Part shown: positions 47,617-60,640 of the stretch, piece after piece
Numbering within the stretch: position 1 is the first letter of the stretch
Layout of the letters: each line of letters begins with the position of its first letter
Assembly: GCA_036925085.1 (NCBI GenBank)
Contig: JAUPFP010000082.1
Location: 1 to 64,000 of the forward strand
Source: Brachycybe producta
Lineage: Eukaryota > Arthropoda > Diplopoda > Playtdesmida > Andrognathidae
Reading direction: 5' to 3'
DNA length: 64,000 nucleotides
The notes under the pieces: model-generated
The model's database searches: none
What the model was told of the DNA's origin: nothing
The model's input: only the letters and a program-made list of their open reading frames with translations
Position numbers and translations under genes: made by a program

Positions 47617-49675
47617 TACCAGCCTTGAAAATGGATGGCGCTCGAGCGTGGAGCCTACACCCGACCGTTGCGGCAGAACTTTTGAGAGGTGTCATATGCC
47701 GCAACGTGTAGGAGGGTCGCGGCGGTGTGCGCTGAAGGGTTTTTGACGTGAGTCAGCCTGGAGCCGCCGTCGGTGCAGATCTTGGTGGAAGTAGCAAATA
47801 CTCAAGTGAGAACCTTGAGGACCGAAGTGGAGAAGGGTTCCATGTGAACAGTGCTTGATCATGGGTTAGTCGGTCCTGAGGAGTCGATTGCCGTTCTCTT
47901 AATTGATGCATCTTGGCTCCCCAATCTCTCCTACCGTGCGTGGGGGTTAGATGCCTACGAGTGTCTCTCCCTCCTCCACACAATATAACTTGGGATTGTA
48001 AGAAGCCTCTGCACAAAATTGACGGAATTGCTCCGAAAGGGAATCTGGTTAATATTCCAGAACTCGGTTGCGGAGATCGCCCGTGATTCCTCTGTTTCTC
48101 CCGTACTTCCTAGTAGGCTAGCCCTATGCTCGAAAGAAGACATTACGGGGTGTAAACGAAAAAGAGGACGAGGGCCGAGGCGGTAACGCAAACGAACTCG
48201 GAGACTGTCGGCGGGAGTGCCTGGAAGAGTTGTCTTTTCTTTGTAAGTCTGACTGAATCTCCCCTGAATCGGTTCAACCGGAGACGGGGTCCAAGAGTCA
48301 GCGAAAAGCACCGCACTTGTCGCGGTGTCAGGTCCATCTCCCGTCGTCCCGTGAAAATCCGAGGGAGCTAGTATGATTCTCGCACCGAACCGTACCCTAT
48401 ATCCGCAGCAGGTCTCCAAGGTGAACAGCCTCTGGTCGAAAGATTAATGTAGGTAAGGGAAGTCGGCAAGTCAGATCCGTAACTTCGGGAAAAGGATTGG
48501 CTCTGAGGGCCGTTGCGGCACGAGAAATGCTTACTCTTGAACTTATTTTGCTGCTGCCCACCCCCTTCTGTCTAGTGCGTCTTTAAAAAAGATTTGCCCT
48601 AGACTTGGATGTGTGGAAGCAAGTGGTTAAGAAAAAAAGAGTGCTTAGATGGTCTCTCGCAACTCACGCCTACTCAGAACTGGCACGGACCAGGAGAATC
48701 CGACTGTCTAATTAAAACAGAGCATTGCGATGACCGCCTGACACAAGTGTTAAGGCCTCGACGCAATGTGATTTCTGCCCAGTGCTTTGAATGTCAAGGT
48801 GAAGAAATTCAACGAAGCGCAGGTAAACGGCGGAAGTAACTATGACTTTCTTAAGGTAGCCAAATGCCTCGTCATTTAATTGGTGACGTGCACGAATGAA
48901 TTAACGAGATTCTCACTGTCCCTACCTACTTTCTTGCGAAACCGCAGCCAAGGGAACGGACTTGGCGAAATCAGCGGGGAAAGAAGACCCTGTTGTGTTT
49001 GACTCTAATCTGATTTTGTAAAGGCACGTGTAAGATGTAGAATAAGTGGGAGACGGCAGCGTCAACTCCGATCCCGCTCTTTTGCTCGCATCGGAGGCTG
49101 CCGTCACCGGTGAAATACCACTACTTACATTGTCCCTTCACTCACTCGGTGATGGGAAGCAAGTCTTATGCCGAACAGATATCCACGTGTTGTTTACCTG
49201 TAACCTTTTTTTCCGAAAATTGGTTGGTTTTCAGACGTGCACGATCTAGGCGTAACTTGTCCGTGAATAAAGCGATGCAAATTTCGCAAAGATTCTCCTC
49301 CTGGGCAAAAAATGCTCGATGGCTGATGAATGAGTCCAAGCCGTGAAAGAGAATCGCAACTCCTACCGAGGACAGAATCTGGTGGGGAGTTTGACTGGGG
49401 CGGTACATCTACCAAAGAGTAACGTAGGTGTCCTAAGGCCAGCTCAGCGAGGACAGAAACCTCGGCGTAGAGCAAAAGGGCAAATGCTTGGCTTGATCAG
49501 CCATTCTCAGTACGAATGAAGACCGCGAAAGCGGGGCCTATCGATCCTTTTGAAAGTTACGATGGTGCCTTATTATAAAGTACTCCAAAGTCTTTGAGAG
49601 TTTCAAGCAAGAGGTGTCAGAAAAATTACCACAGGGATAACTGGCTTGTGGCGGCCAAGCGTTCATAGCGACGTC

Positions 49676-49712
<37 letters not shown>

Positions 49713-49755
49713 ATCCCGCAGAAGAGATAAAGCGTTGGATTGTTCACCCACCAAC

Positions 49756-49806
<51 letters not shown>

Positions 49807-50398
49807 CCTGATGACAAAACTGACGATGATGATAATCGTACACGGTCGCCGCGACGGTAGTCCCGCTCAGTACGAGAGGAACGGCGTGGACCGGACCAAT
49901 GGTGCTCGTGCTTGGTCGATCGGCCAGTGGCGCGAGGCTAAGTCCGTCGAGATAACGACTGAAAGCCTCTAAGTCGGAATCCGTGCCGGTCATTGCGGCG
50001 ATAAGAGTTTCTATGTTGGCCTCGCGTCCTTGGAACCCAAAGAGTTGGAAAGGTAGGACTAATATAATTAGTCCAATATACCCCACGAACTCGAAGTAAG
50101 TTCCTAGGAGACCTGCTACTTTCTCGTAAATCCGTCTTCCACACCGTGAGTCATTTCTTGGTGGAAGGTTCGGTTACCTGGATGTGCGTCTCTCCGGCTC
50201 TTATTTAAGAGCAAGAGCGTCCGTTCTCAAGGAAGAGGCATTAAATCGTCTGTAGACGACTCGAGTACCGGTCGGGGTGTCGTACTTAGTAGAGCTCGCT
50301 TCTTCAAGCTGCGATCTATTGAGACTAATCCCTGTCTTTTCATTAAGAGACCGATACGGATTTGCTCCCTGCCCGAGTGCTAGGAGCAACATCCACCT
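46003..50398 (+). rRNA. 28S rRNA: 28S ribosomal RNA (unit 2)
   Basis: This is the second complete 28S, with the landmarks of the first: CCCGCTGAACTTAAGCATAT near 46023, an intact TTAAGGTAGCCAAATGCCTC near 48851, ACCACAGGGATAACTGGC near 49629 and AGTACGAGAGGAAC near 49869. Differences from unit 1 are sparse, mostly in variable regions. At 47599 and 47621 it keeps the conserved GTGTAACAACTCACC and CAGCCTTGAAAATGG, whereas unit 1 is changed at both sites. It is therefore the better candidate for a functional 28S. The 3' end is estimated. Confidence 0.94.
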
Positions 50399-50704
50399 TT
50401 GAAATCGTGTTTAAACTGTTCATACTTGGAAAATCTCTCGATCAAGTGGATCACTTGGAAGAGAAATTTCCTGAAAGGCTTATTTTTCAATAGGCCTCTT
50501 GGACTTTGAAGAAAAAGTTCCTGAAAGGCTTATTTTCAATAGGCCTACTCTTTTGGACTTTGAAGAAAAAGTTCCGAGAAGGCTTATTTTTCAATAGGCC
50601 TACTAATAGGTCGTCCTCGGTAAGACGTTAAAGTGCATCGGCGGTGGAGTGCGCAGATACACTCGGGTGAGAGAAAGAGAGTAAAATCTTTTTCTAAGTC
50701 CCAA
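50399..50704 (+). repeat. 28S 3' flank with three hairpin repeats (unit 2)
   Basis: This matches 6396-6701, with three stem-loops AGGCTTATT...AATAGGCCT (first at 50476-50497). The repeat order differs slightly from unit 1, showing exchange among the three copies. The zone ends with the GACGTTAAAGTGCATCGG element. Confidence 0.7.
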
Positions 50705-51827
50705 AGTGCGGTTTTTTACCGTGGAAGGAGGGCCTTCGATATGCGGCATGAAACTCTAGTCTCCGGCAAAGACAGAGTGCGGTAGTCTACCGTGGAAGGA
50801 AGGCCTTCGATATGCGGCATGAAACTCTAGTCTCCGGCAAAGACAGAGTGCGGTAGTCTACCGTGGAAGGAAGGCCTTCGATATGCGGCATGAAACTCTA
50901 GTCTCCGGCAAAGACAGAGTGCGGTAGTCTACCGTGGAAGGAAGGCCTTCGATATGCGGCATGGGACTCTAGTCACCGGTAAAACCAGAGTGTAGTAGTC
51001 CACCGTGGAAGGAAGGCCCACGATATGCGGCATGGGACTCTAGTCACCGGTAAAACCAGAGTGCGGTAGTCCACCGTGGAAGGAAGGCCCACGATATGCG
51101 GCATGGGACTCTAGTCACCGGTAAAACCAGAGTGCGGTAGTCCACCGTGGAAGGAAGGCCCACGATATGCGGCATGGGACTCTAGTCACCGGTAAAACCA
51201 GAGTGCGGTAGTCCACCGTGGAAGGAAGGCCCACGATATGCGGCATGGGACTCTAGTCACCGGTAAAACCAGAGTGCGGTAGTCCACCGTGGAAGGAAGG
51301 CCCACGATATGCGGCATGGGACTCTAGTCACCGGTAAAACCAGAGTGCGGTAGTCCACCGTGGAAGGAAGGCCCACGATATGCGGCATGGGACTCTAGTC
51401 ACCGGTAAAACCAGAGTGCGGTAGTCCACCGTGGAAGGAAGGCCCACGATATGCGGCATGGGACTCTAGTCACCGGTAAAACCAGAGTGCGGTAGTCCAC
51501 CGTGGAAGGAAGGCCCACGATATGCGGCATGGGACTCTAGTCACCGGTAAAACCAGAGTGCGGTAGTCCACCGTGGAAGGAAGGCCCACGATATGCGGCA
51601 TGGGACTCTAGTCACCGGTAAAACCAGAGTGCGGCAGTCCACCGTGGAAGGAAGGCCCACGATATGCGGCATGGGACTCTAGTCACCGGTAAAACCAGAG
51701 TGCGGCAGTCCACCGTGGAAGGAAGGCCCACGATATGCGGCATGGGACTCTAGTCACCGGTAAAACCAGAGTGCGGCAGTCCACCGTGGAAGGAAGGCCC
51801 ACGATATGCGGCATGGGACTCGAGTTT
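50705..51827 (+). repeat. 71-bp tandem array (unit 2, about 16 copies)
   Basis: Same monomer and edge variants as 6702-8392. The array is 568 bp shorter, which is exactly eight monomers. The CCTTCGAT variant is at the left edge only; the right edge lacks it. One monomer near 50992 has GTGTAGTAG instead of GTGCGGTAG. Confidence 0.93.
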
Positions 51828-52030
51828 CCGCCAAAACAACCTGCGTGGAATTTTGGCGGGAAATGTTACCGTAAGGGGTGGCGTTTAGTTGTGCGGGTGC
51901 TACCCAGATGGCACTGACGGTACGATTTTGCGCTAAGCCTAACGGTTAACATGGGAGATAGGCCTTTAAGATAAGAAAAAGCAGTTCGATGAATGCCTAT
52001 GAAGAGTGCTACTCTTGTTCATAGACTTGT
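51828..52030 (+). other. Low-copy IGS stretch (unit 2)
   Basis: Second copy of the segment at 8393-8599, nearly identical (CCGCCAAAACAACCTGCG, TGGCACTGACGGTACG). No gene is recognised. Confidence 0.6.
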
Positions 52031-53983
52031 AAAATCTCTTGATCAAGTGGATCTCTTTGAAGAGAAAGTTCCTAAAAGGCTTATTTTTGAATAGGCCTAC
52101 TTTCTTGGACTTTGAAGAAAAAGTTCCTGAAAGGCTTATTTTCAATAGGCCTACTCGTCCTCGGCAAGACGTTAAACTGCATCGGGGCGATGGATCAAAG
52201 ACGCGTAAGTCAGTAACAATTGAACCGTTGGTCGGAGAGCTCCGAAAATGAAATTTAGGGGAGCCACCGTGGTCCTGTATAATACATATACTGAAATGGA
52301 CTTAGAAAATTTTTGAGTCGAACACGACTTTCGACAATGTGCGTAATGCCATAACAATTGAACGGATGGTCGGAGAGCCCTGAAAATGAAATTTAGGGTG
52401 GCCACCGTGGTCCTGTATAATACATATACTGAAATGGACTTAGAAAATTTTTGAGTCGAACACGACTTTCGACAATACGCGTAAGTCGGTAACAATTGAA
52501 CCGTTGGTCGGAGAGCTCCGAAAATGAAATTTAGGGGAGCCACCGTGGTCCTCTATATGTATATGTAAACAGTTTGAAAAAAAGTTAAAGTCGAAAAACT
52601 GTTTGATGCATATGAAGCGTGGCGATCGACGCGTTATGCCGTTTTCGGTTAATTGCGTCGGCCTAGTCGTCGCCCAATGTGCGGTAGTGCATAACATGAT
52701 AAAGTGTTATGTTCTCCTCTAAAATGAGGTGTTTTCTATACTATAGGGGGTTGATGGTGCTCGATGAGACCTCACCCCAAAACAGTCCTCGGCAAGACGT
52801 TAAAGTGCATCGGCGGTGGAGTGCGCAGATACACCCGGGTGAGATAAAAAGGCAATATTTTGCCTAAGTCCATTTCGAAGACACAAATTGTGCGTAAGTG
52901 CATAACATTTGAACGGATGGTCGGAGAGCTCCGAAAATGAAATTTAGGGGAGCCACCGTGGTCCTCTATAATACATATGTAATGAAATGGACTTAGAAAA
53001 TTTTTGAGTCGAACACGACTTTCGACAATGTGCGTAATGCCATAACAATTGAACGGATGGTCGGAGAGCCCCGAAAATGAAATTTAGGGGAGCCACCGTA
53101 GTCCTCTATAATACATATGTAATGAAATGGACTTAGAAAATTTTTGAGTCGAACACGACTTTCGACAATATGCGTAAGTCGGTAACAATTGAACCGTTGG
53201 TCGGAGAGCTCCGAAAATGAAATTTAGGGGAGCCACCGTGGTCCTCTATAATACATATGTAATGAAATGGACTTAGAAAATTTTTGAGTCGAACACGACT
53301 TTCGACAATATGCGTAAGTCGGTAACAATTGAACCGTTGGTCGGAGAGCTCCGAAAATGAAATTTAGGGGAGCCACCGTGGTCCTCTATAATACATATGT
53401 AATGAAATGGACTTAGAAATTTTTTGAGTCGAACACGACTTTCGACAATATGCGTAAGTCGGTAACAATTGAACCGTTGGTCGGAGAGCTCCGAAAATGA
53501 AATTTAGGGGAGCCACCGTGGTCCTCTATATGTATATGTAATGAAATGGACTTAGAAAATTTTTGAGTCGAACACGACTTTCGACAATACGCGTAAGTCG
53601 GTAACAATTGAACCGTTGGTCGGAGAGCTCCGAAAATGAAATTTAGGGGAGCCACCGTGGTCCTCTATATATATATGTAAACAGTTTGAAAAAAAGTTAA
53701 AGTCGAAAAACTGTTTGATGCATATGAAGCGTGGCGATCGACGCGTTATGCCGTTTTCGGTTAATTGCGTCGGCCTAGTCGTCGCCCAATGTGCGGTAGT
53801 GCATAACATGATAAAGTGTTATGTTCTCCTCTAAAATGAGGTGTTTTCTATACTATAGGGGGTTGATGGTGCTCGATGAGACCTCACCCCAAAACAGTCC
53901 TCGGCAAGACGTTAAAGTGCATCGGCGGTGGAGTGCGCAGATACACCCGGGTGAGATAAAAAGGCAATATTTTCTCTAAGTCC
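52031..53983 (+). repeat. 139-bp repeats (unit 2)
   Basis: Same family as 8600-12060, with two higher-order units instead of four (long segments near 52567 and 53688). Several monomers here carry CTCTATAATACATATG where unit 1 mostly has an alternating TA run, so the TA stretch varies locally. Confidence 0.9.
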
Positions 53984-56900
53984 ATATAATAAATGATGGA
54001 CAAAAGAAGCCCGTAAAGAAGTAATATGCACGGGGGCGATCGAGTGCGAAGACACTCGGCATAAGAGAAAGATTGAAAGTTGAATAAAAGTTAAAGTCCA
54101 ACTTTGAAGTGCTCACGGGAGCCAACTAGTTCGGAAAGAAGTAAAACTAGTCGGCAGTAGAGTACGAACACATGCCAAAAAAGTGGTGCATTTTGACCCC
54201 CAAGCTCGACTCGCACTGCCTTGTAGAGCTAAGTGTGGCGGCCCAAACGTGCCTATAATTGCGGTATGTCGTCTCGCGGAGAGCTCTTACTTGCTGCACC
54301 AAAACTGTCTGAAAACGGTATATTAGGGGGATGTAGATGTGCGTGCAGTCATGCCGCCTGAGACTACACCCGATAACGGGGACACTTTCTCAAGAAGAAC
54401 CGTTGAAAACAAAAGTCCTGGGCATGACATTAAAAGGCACCCTGGAGAATGAGGAGCACGCCTGTTGGATGTTTTTGCGGACAGAATATCTCTGACCCTC
54501 TGCATTGCAAGTGTTCGCTTCGGCTCTGAAGTCTGACTGCCTCAACACACATCTAAGCAGAATACATGGTAATATACTCGATAGAGTGTATTCAATTCTG
54601 TATATGGTGATGCTTTGGTATAGGACTTTGGTGTTTTTCTCTAATGCACGCACTCATGTGTCTGATTTCACATATGAAGTGGAGAAGCACGCCTGTTTGT
54701 GATGTTTTTGCGGACAGAAGATGTCTTTGGCAACTTTGCGACTCTGTTGTCATTTGATTCCTCTGACCCTCTGCATTGCACAGTGCCTGTTGCTTTGAAA
54801 CTCCATAATGTGAGTCTATCCTTGGGTGTGTGTAAAAAAGCACGCCTGTTTGATGCTTTTGCGGACAGAAGGTCCCCCTTGACTCGCGCGTCGGAACGAA
54901 ATTCGATGAGAATCGTACAACTTACCGGGACTCGGTCGATACTCTTATCTTCCACCCTCGTTGTCTCGAAAACCGTTCACTACGATTGCATATGCGAGTC
55001 ATATTCACGGGGATTCTCCTCTGACCCACTGCATTGCAAGTTTTGCTTCGACTCTGAAGTCTGACTGCCTCAACACACATATAAGCAGAATACATGGTAA
55101 TATACTCGATAGAGTGTATTCAAGTGTTTGTTCTGTATATGATGATGCTTTGGCATAGGACTTTGGTGTTTTTCTCTAACACACTCATGTGTCTGATTTC
55201 ACATATGAAGTGGAGAAGCACGCCTGTTTGCGATGTTTATGCGGACAGAAGATGTCTTTGGCAACTTTGCGACTCTGTTGTCATTTGATTCCTCTGACCC
55301 TCTGCATTGCACAGTGCCTGTTGCTTTGAAACTCCATAATGTGAGTCTATCCTTGGGTGTGTGTAAAAAAGCACGCCTGTTTGATGCTTTTGCGGACAGA
55401 AGGTCCCCCTTGACTCGCGCGTCGGAACGAAATTCGATGAGAATCGTACAACTTACCGGGACTCGGTCGATACTCTTATCTTCCACCCTCGTTGTCTCGA
55501 AAACCGTTCACTACGATTGCATATGCGAGTCATATTCACGGGGATTCTCCTCTGACCCACTGCATTGCAAGTTTTGCTTCGACTCTGAAGTCTGACTGCC
55601 TCAACACACATATAAGCAGAATACATGGTAATATACTCGATAGAGTGTATTCAATTCAATTCTGTATATGGTGATGCTTTGGTATAGGACTTTGGTGTTT
55701 TTCTCTAATGCACGCACTCATGTGTCTGATTTCACATGTGAAGTGGAGAAGCACGCCTGTTTGCGATGTTTATGCGGACAGAAGATATCTTTGGCAATTT
55801 TGCGACTTGTCATTTGATTCCTCTGACCCTCTGCATTGCACAGTGCCTGTTGCTTGGAAACTCCGTCATGTGAGTCTAGCCTTGAGTGTGTGTAAAAAAG
55901 CACGCCTGTTTGATGCTTTTGCGGACAGAAGGTCCCCCTTGACTCGCGCGTCGGAACGAAATTCGATGAGAATCGTACAACTTACCGGGACTCGGTCGAT
56001 ACTCTTATCTTCCACCCTCGTTGTCTCGAAAACCGTTCACTACGATTGCATATGCGAGTCATATTCACGGGGATTCTCCTCTGACCCACTGCATTGCAAG
56101 TTTTGCTTCGACTCTGAAGTCTGACTGCCTCAACACACATATAAGCAGAATACATGGTAATATACTCGATAGAGTGTATTCAAGTGTTTGTTCTGTATAT
56201 GATGATGCTTTGGCTTAGGACTTTGGTGTTTTTCTCTAACACACTCATGTGTCTGATTTCACATATGAAGTGGAGAAGCACGCCTGTTTGCGATGTTTAT
56301 GCGGACAGAAGATGTCTTTGGCAATTTTGCGACTTGTCATTTGATTCCTCTGACCCTCTGCATTGCATAAAGCCTGTTGCTTGGAAACTCCGTCATGTGA
56401 GTCTGTCCTTGGGTGTGTGTAGATGTTCTGTTTACGCTTTTGCTTTTGCGGACAGAAGGTCCCCCTTGACTCGCGCGTCGGAACGAAATTCGATGAGAAT
56501 CGTACAACTTACCGGGACTCGGTCGATACTCTTATCTTCCCTTACCCTCGTTGTCTCGAAAACCCGTTCATATACGATAGCATATGCGAGTCATTTACAA
56601 GGGGATGTCTGACCCACTGCATTGCCGAAGCAGCAACGTCGCTTTGTCGGTCTCACGTGAGTAATCAATAGAAAAAAGTTTAGAGTCCAACTTTGAAGTG
56701 CTCACGGCAGAGATCTTGGCCGTAAGACAGTAAATCTGGTCGGCAGTTGGAGCCGGACACTTGCCAAAAAAGTGGTGCATTTTGACCCCCAATCTCTACT
56801 CGCTCTGCCTTGTAGAGTTAATTGTGGCGGACCAAATGTCACTATATTTGCGGTATGTTGTCTCGCGGAGAGCTCTTACTTGCTGCCCCAAAACTGTCTG

Positions 56901-59511
56901 AAAACGGTATATTAGGGGGATGTAGATGTGCGTGCAGTCATGCCGCCTGAGACTACACCCGATAACGGGGACACTTTCTCAAGAAGAACCGTTGAAAACA
57001 AAAGTCCTGGGCATGACATTAAAAGGCACCCTGGAGAATGAGGAGCACGCCTGTTGGATGTTTTTGCGGACAGAATATCTCTGACCCTCTGCATTGCAAG
57101 TGTTCGCTTCGGCTCTGAAGTCTGACTGCCTCAACACACATCTAAGCAGAATACATGGTAATATACTCGATAGAGTGTATTCAATTCTGTATATGGTGAT
57201 GCTTTGGTATAGGACTTTGGTGTTTTTCTCTAATGCACGCACTCATGTGTCTGATTTCACATTTGAAGTGGAGAAGCACGCCGGTTTGTGATGTTTTTGC
57301 GGACAGAAGATGTCTTTGGCAACTTTGCTACTCTGTTGTCATTTGATTCCTCTGACCCTCTGCATTGCACAGTGCCTGTTGCTTTGAAACTCCATAATGT
57401 GAGTCTATCCTTGGGTGTGTGTAAAAAAGCACGCCTGTTTGATGCTTTTGCGGACAGAAGGTCCCCCTTGACTCGCGCGTCGGAACGAAATTCGATGAGA
57501 ATCGTACAACTTACCGGGACTCGGTCGATACTCTTATCTTCCACCCTCGTTGTCTCGAAAACCGTTCACTACGATTGCATATGCGAGTCATATTCACGGG
57601 GATTCTCCTCTGACCCACTGCATTGCAAGTTTTGCTTCGACTCTGAAGTCTGACTGCCTCAACACACATATAAGCAGAATACATGGTAATATACTCGATA
57701 GAGTGTATTCAAGTGTTTGTTCTGTATATGATGATGCTTTGGCATAGGACTTTGGTGTTTTTCTCTAACACACTCATGTGTCTGATTTCACATATGAAGT
57801 GGAGAAGCACGCCTGTTTGCGATGTTTATGCGGACAGAAGATGTCTTTGGCAACTTTGCGACTCTGTTGTCATTTGATTCCTCTGACCCTCTGCATTGCA
57901 CAGTGCCTGTTGCTTTGAAACTCCATAATGTGAGTCTATCCTTGGGTGTGTGTAAAAAAGCACGCCTGTTTGATGCTTTTGCGGACAGAAGGTCCCCCTT
58001 GACTCGCGCGTCGGAACGAAATTCGATGAGAATCGTACAACTTACCGGGACTCGGTCGATACTCTTATCTTCCACCCTCGTTGTCTCGAAAACCGTTCAC
58101 TACGATTGCATATGCGAGTCATATTCACGGGGATTCTCCTCTGACCCACTGCATTGCAAGTTTTGCTTCGACTCTGAAGTCTGACTGCCTTAACACACAT
58201 ATAAGCAGAATACATGGTAATATACTCGATAGAGTGTATTCAAGTGTTTGTTCTGTATATGATGATGCTTTGGCTTAGGACTTTGGTGTTTTTCTCTAAC
58301 ACACTCATGTGTCTGATTTCACATATGAAGTGGAGAAGCACGCCTGTTTGCGATGTTTATGCGGACAGAAGATGTCTTTGGCAGCTTTGCGACTTTGTTG
58401 TCATTTGATTCCTCTGACCCTCTTCATTATTGTACAGTGCTGTTGCTTGGAAACTCCATAATGTGAGTCTATCCTTGGGTGTGTGTAGAAGCACGTCTGT
58501 TTACGATTGCTTTTGCGGACAGAAGGTCCCCCTTGACTCGCGCGTCGGAACGAAATTCGATGAGAATCGTACAACTTACCGGGACTCGGTCGATACTCTT
58601 ATCTTCCCTTACCCTCGTTGTCTCGAAAACCCGTTCATATACGATAGCATATGCGAGTCATTTACAAGGGGATGTCTGACCCACTGCATTGCCGAAGCAG
58701 CAACGTCGCTTTGTCGGTCTCACGTGAGTAATCAATAGAAAAAAGTTTAGAGTCCAACTTTGAAGTGCTCACGGCAGAGATCTTGGCCGTAAGACAGTAA
58801 ATCTGGTCGGCAGTTGGAGCCGGACACTTGCCAAAAAAGTGGTGCATTTTGACCCCCAAGCTCGACTCGCACTGCCTTGTAGAGTTAATTGTGGCGGACC
58901 AAATGTCACTATATTTGCGGTATGTTGTCTCGCGGAGAGCTCTTACTTGCTGCACCAAAACTGTCTGAAAACGGTATATTAGGGGGATGTAGATGTGCGT
59001 GCAGTCATGCCGCCTGAGACTACACCCGATAACGGGGACACTTTCTCAAGAAGAACCGTTGAAAACAAAAGTCCTGGGCATGACATTAAAAGGCACCCTG
59101 GAGAATGAGGAGCACGCCTGTTGGATGTTTTTGCGGACAGAATATCTCTGACCCTCTGCATTGCAAGTGTTCGCTTCGGCTCTGAAGTCTGACTGCCTCA
59201 ACACACATCTAAGCAGAATACATGGTAATATACTCGATAGAGTGTATTCAATTCTGTATATGGTGATGCTTTGGTATAGGACTTTGGTGTTTTTCTCTAA
59301 TGCACGCACTCATGTGTCTGATTTCACATGTGAAGTGGAGAAGCACGCCTGTTGAATGTTTTTGCGGACAGAAGATGTCTTTGGCGACTTTGCGACTAGT
59401 TGTCATTTGATTCCTCTGACCCTCTGCATTATTGTACAGTGCCTGTTGCTTGGACACTCCGTAATGTGAGTCTATCCTTGAGTGTGTGTAAAAAAGCACG
59501 CCTGTTTGATG
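53984..59511 (+). repeat. Three higher-order IGS repeats of 2.0-2.6 kb (unit 2)
   Basis: Same family as 12061-25718. The G5 ends of the promoter-like block are at 54330, 56919 and 58986, so the spacings are 2589 and 2067 bp. These equal the 1009-bp base length plus three and two sub-repeats of about 527 bp. Only three higher-order repeats are present, against nine in unit 1. Confidence 0.9.
54170..54330 (+). promoter_or_regulatory. Promoter-like 160-bp block (unit 2, first copy)
   Basis: Same block as at 12247-12407, sharing with it the ACATGCC start and the CAAGCTCGACTCGCACTGCC variant that mark the first copy of the zone. Other unit 2 copies are at 56759-56919, 58826-58986, 61157-61317 and 62733-62892. 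First-copy variants are thus kept between units while interior copies turn over. Confidence 0.45.
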
Positions 59512-60640
59512 CTAAAAACTCCGCAATATTATTATTGCGGGAAATTGTTCACGAGGGACAAACGGGGCAAATCCAATACTCGGCGAGAGGTGAAACTCTG
59601 AGACCCTTGTAACGATGCCACGAATGTCTTTCCGTTGAACAAAAGTGAATGTCGCCCAGCATTCACGCAACAATACCAGCAAGAGGTGTCAGTGAATAAG
59701 GTTGCCAACGGTAACCTAACAAACAGGGATAACTTTACTTACGGGTCTTGTTCCCTACTTCGCCTTAAAAAGTGAGGTAGATGGAGCTTGTTCCCTGAAC
59801 AGTGGTAGACGGACTTGAGACACCCGTCTACGTCGTTCTAAAACTGCTCGCAAAAAGAAGGACAAACGGGGCAAATCTAATACTCGGCGAGAGGTGAAAC
59901 TCTGAGACCCTTGTAATGGCATGCCATGAATGTCTTTTCTTCGAAACGAAAGTGAATGTCGCCCAGCATTCACGTAACAATACCAGCAAGAGGTGTCAGT
60001 GAATAAGGTTGCCAACGGTAACCTAACAAACAGGGATAACTTTACTTACGGGTCTTGTTCCCTACTTCGCCTTAAAAAGTGAGGTAGATGGAGCTTGTTC
60101 CCTGAACAGTGGTAGACGGACTTGAGACACCCGTCTACGTCGTTCTAAAACTGCTCGCAAAAAGAAGGACAAACGGGGCAAATCTAATACTCGGCGAGAG
60201 GTGAAACTCTGAGACCCTTGTAATGACATGCCATGAATGTCTTTTCTTCGAAACAAAAGTGAATGTCGCCCAGCATTCACGTAACAATACCAGCAAGAGG
60301 TGTCAGTGAATAAGGTTGCCAACGGTAACCTAACAAACAGGGATAACTTTACTTACGGGTCTTGTTCCCTACTTCGCCTTAAAAAGTGAGGTAGATGGAG
60401 CTTGTTCCCTGAACAGTGGTAGACGGACTTGAGACACCCGTCTACGTCGTTCTAAAACTGCTCGCAAAAAGAAGGACAAACGGGGCAAATCTAATACTCG
60501 GCGAGAGGTGAAACTCTGAGACCCTTGTAATGACATGCCATGAATGTCTTTTCTTCGAAACAAAAGTGAATGTCGCCCAGCATTCACGTAACAATACCAG
60601 CAAGAGGTGTCAGTGAATAAGGTTGCCAACGGTAACCTAA
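59512..60640 (+). repeat. 307-bp tandem array derived from 18S and 28S (unit 2, three copies plus partial)
   Basis: Same array as 25719-28074 with three full monomers instead of seven. The left junction with the preceding repeats (GTTTGATGCTAAAAACTCCG) and the first, more diverged monomer are the same as in unit 1, so the edge is fixed and only the interior changed. Confidence 0.9.
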
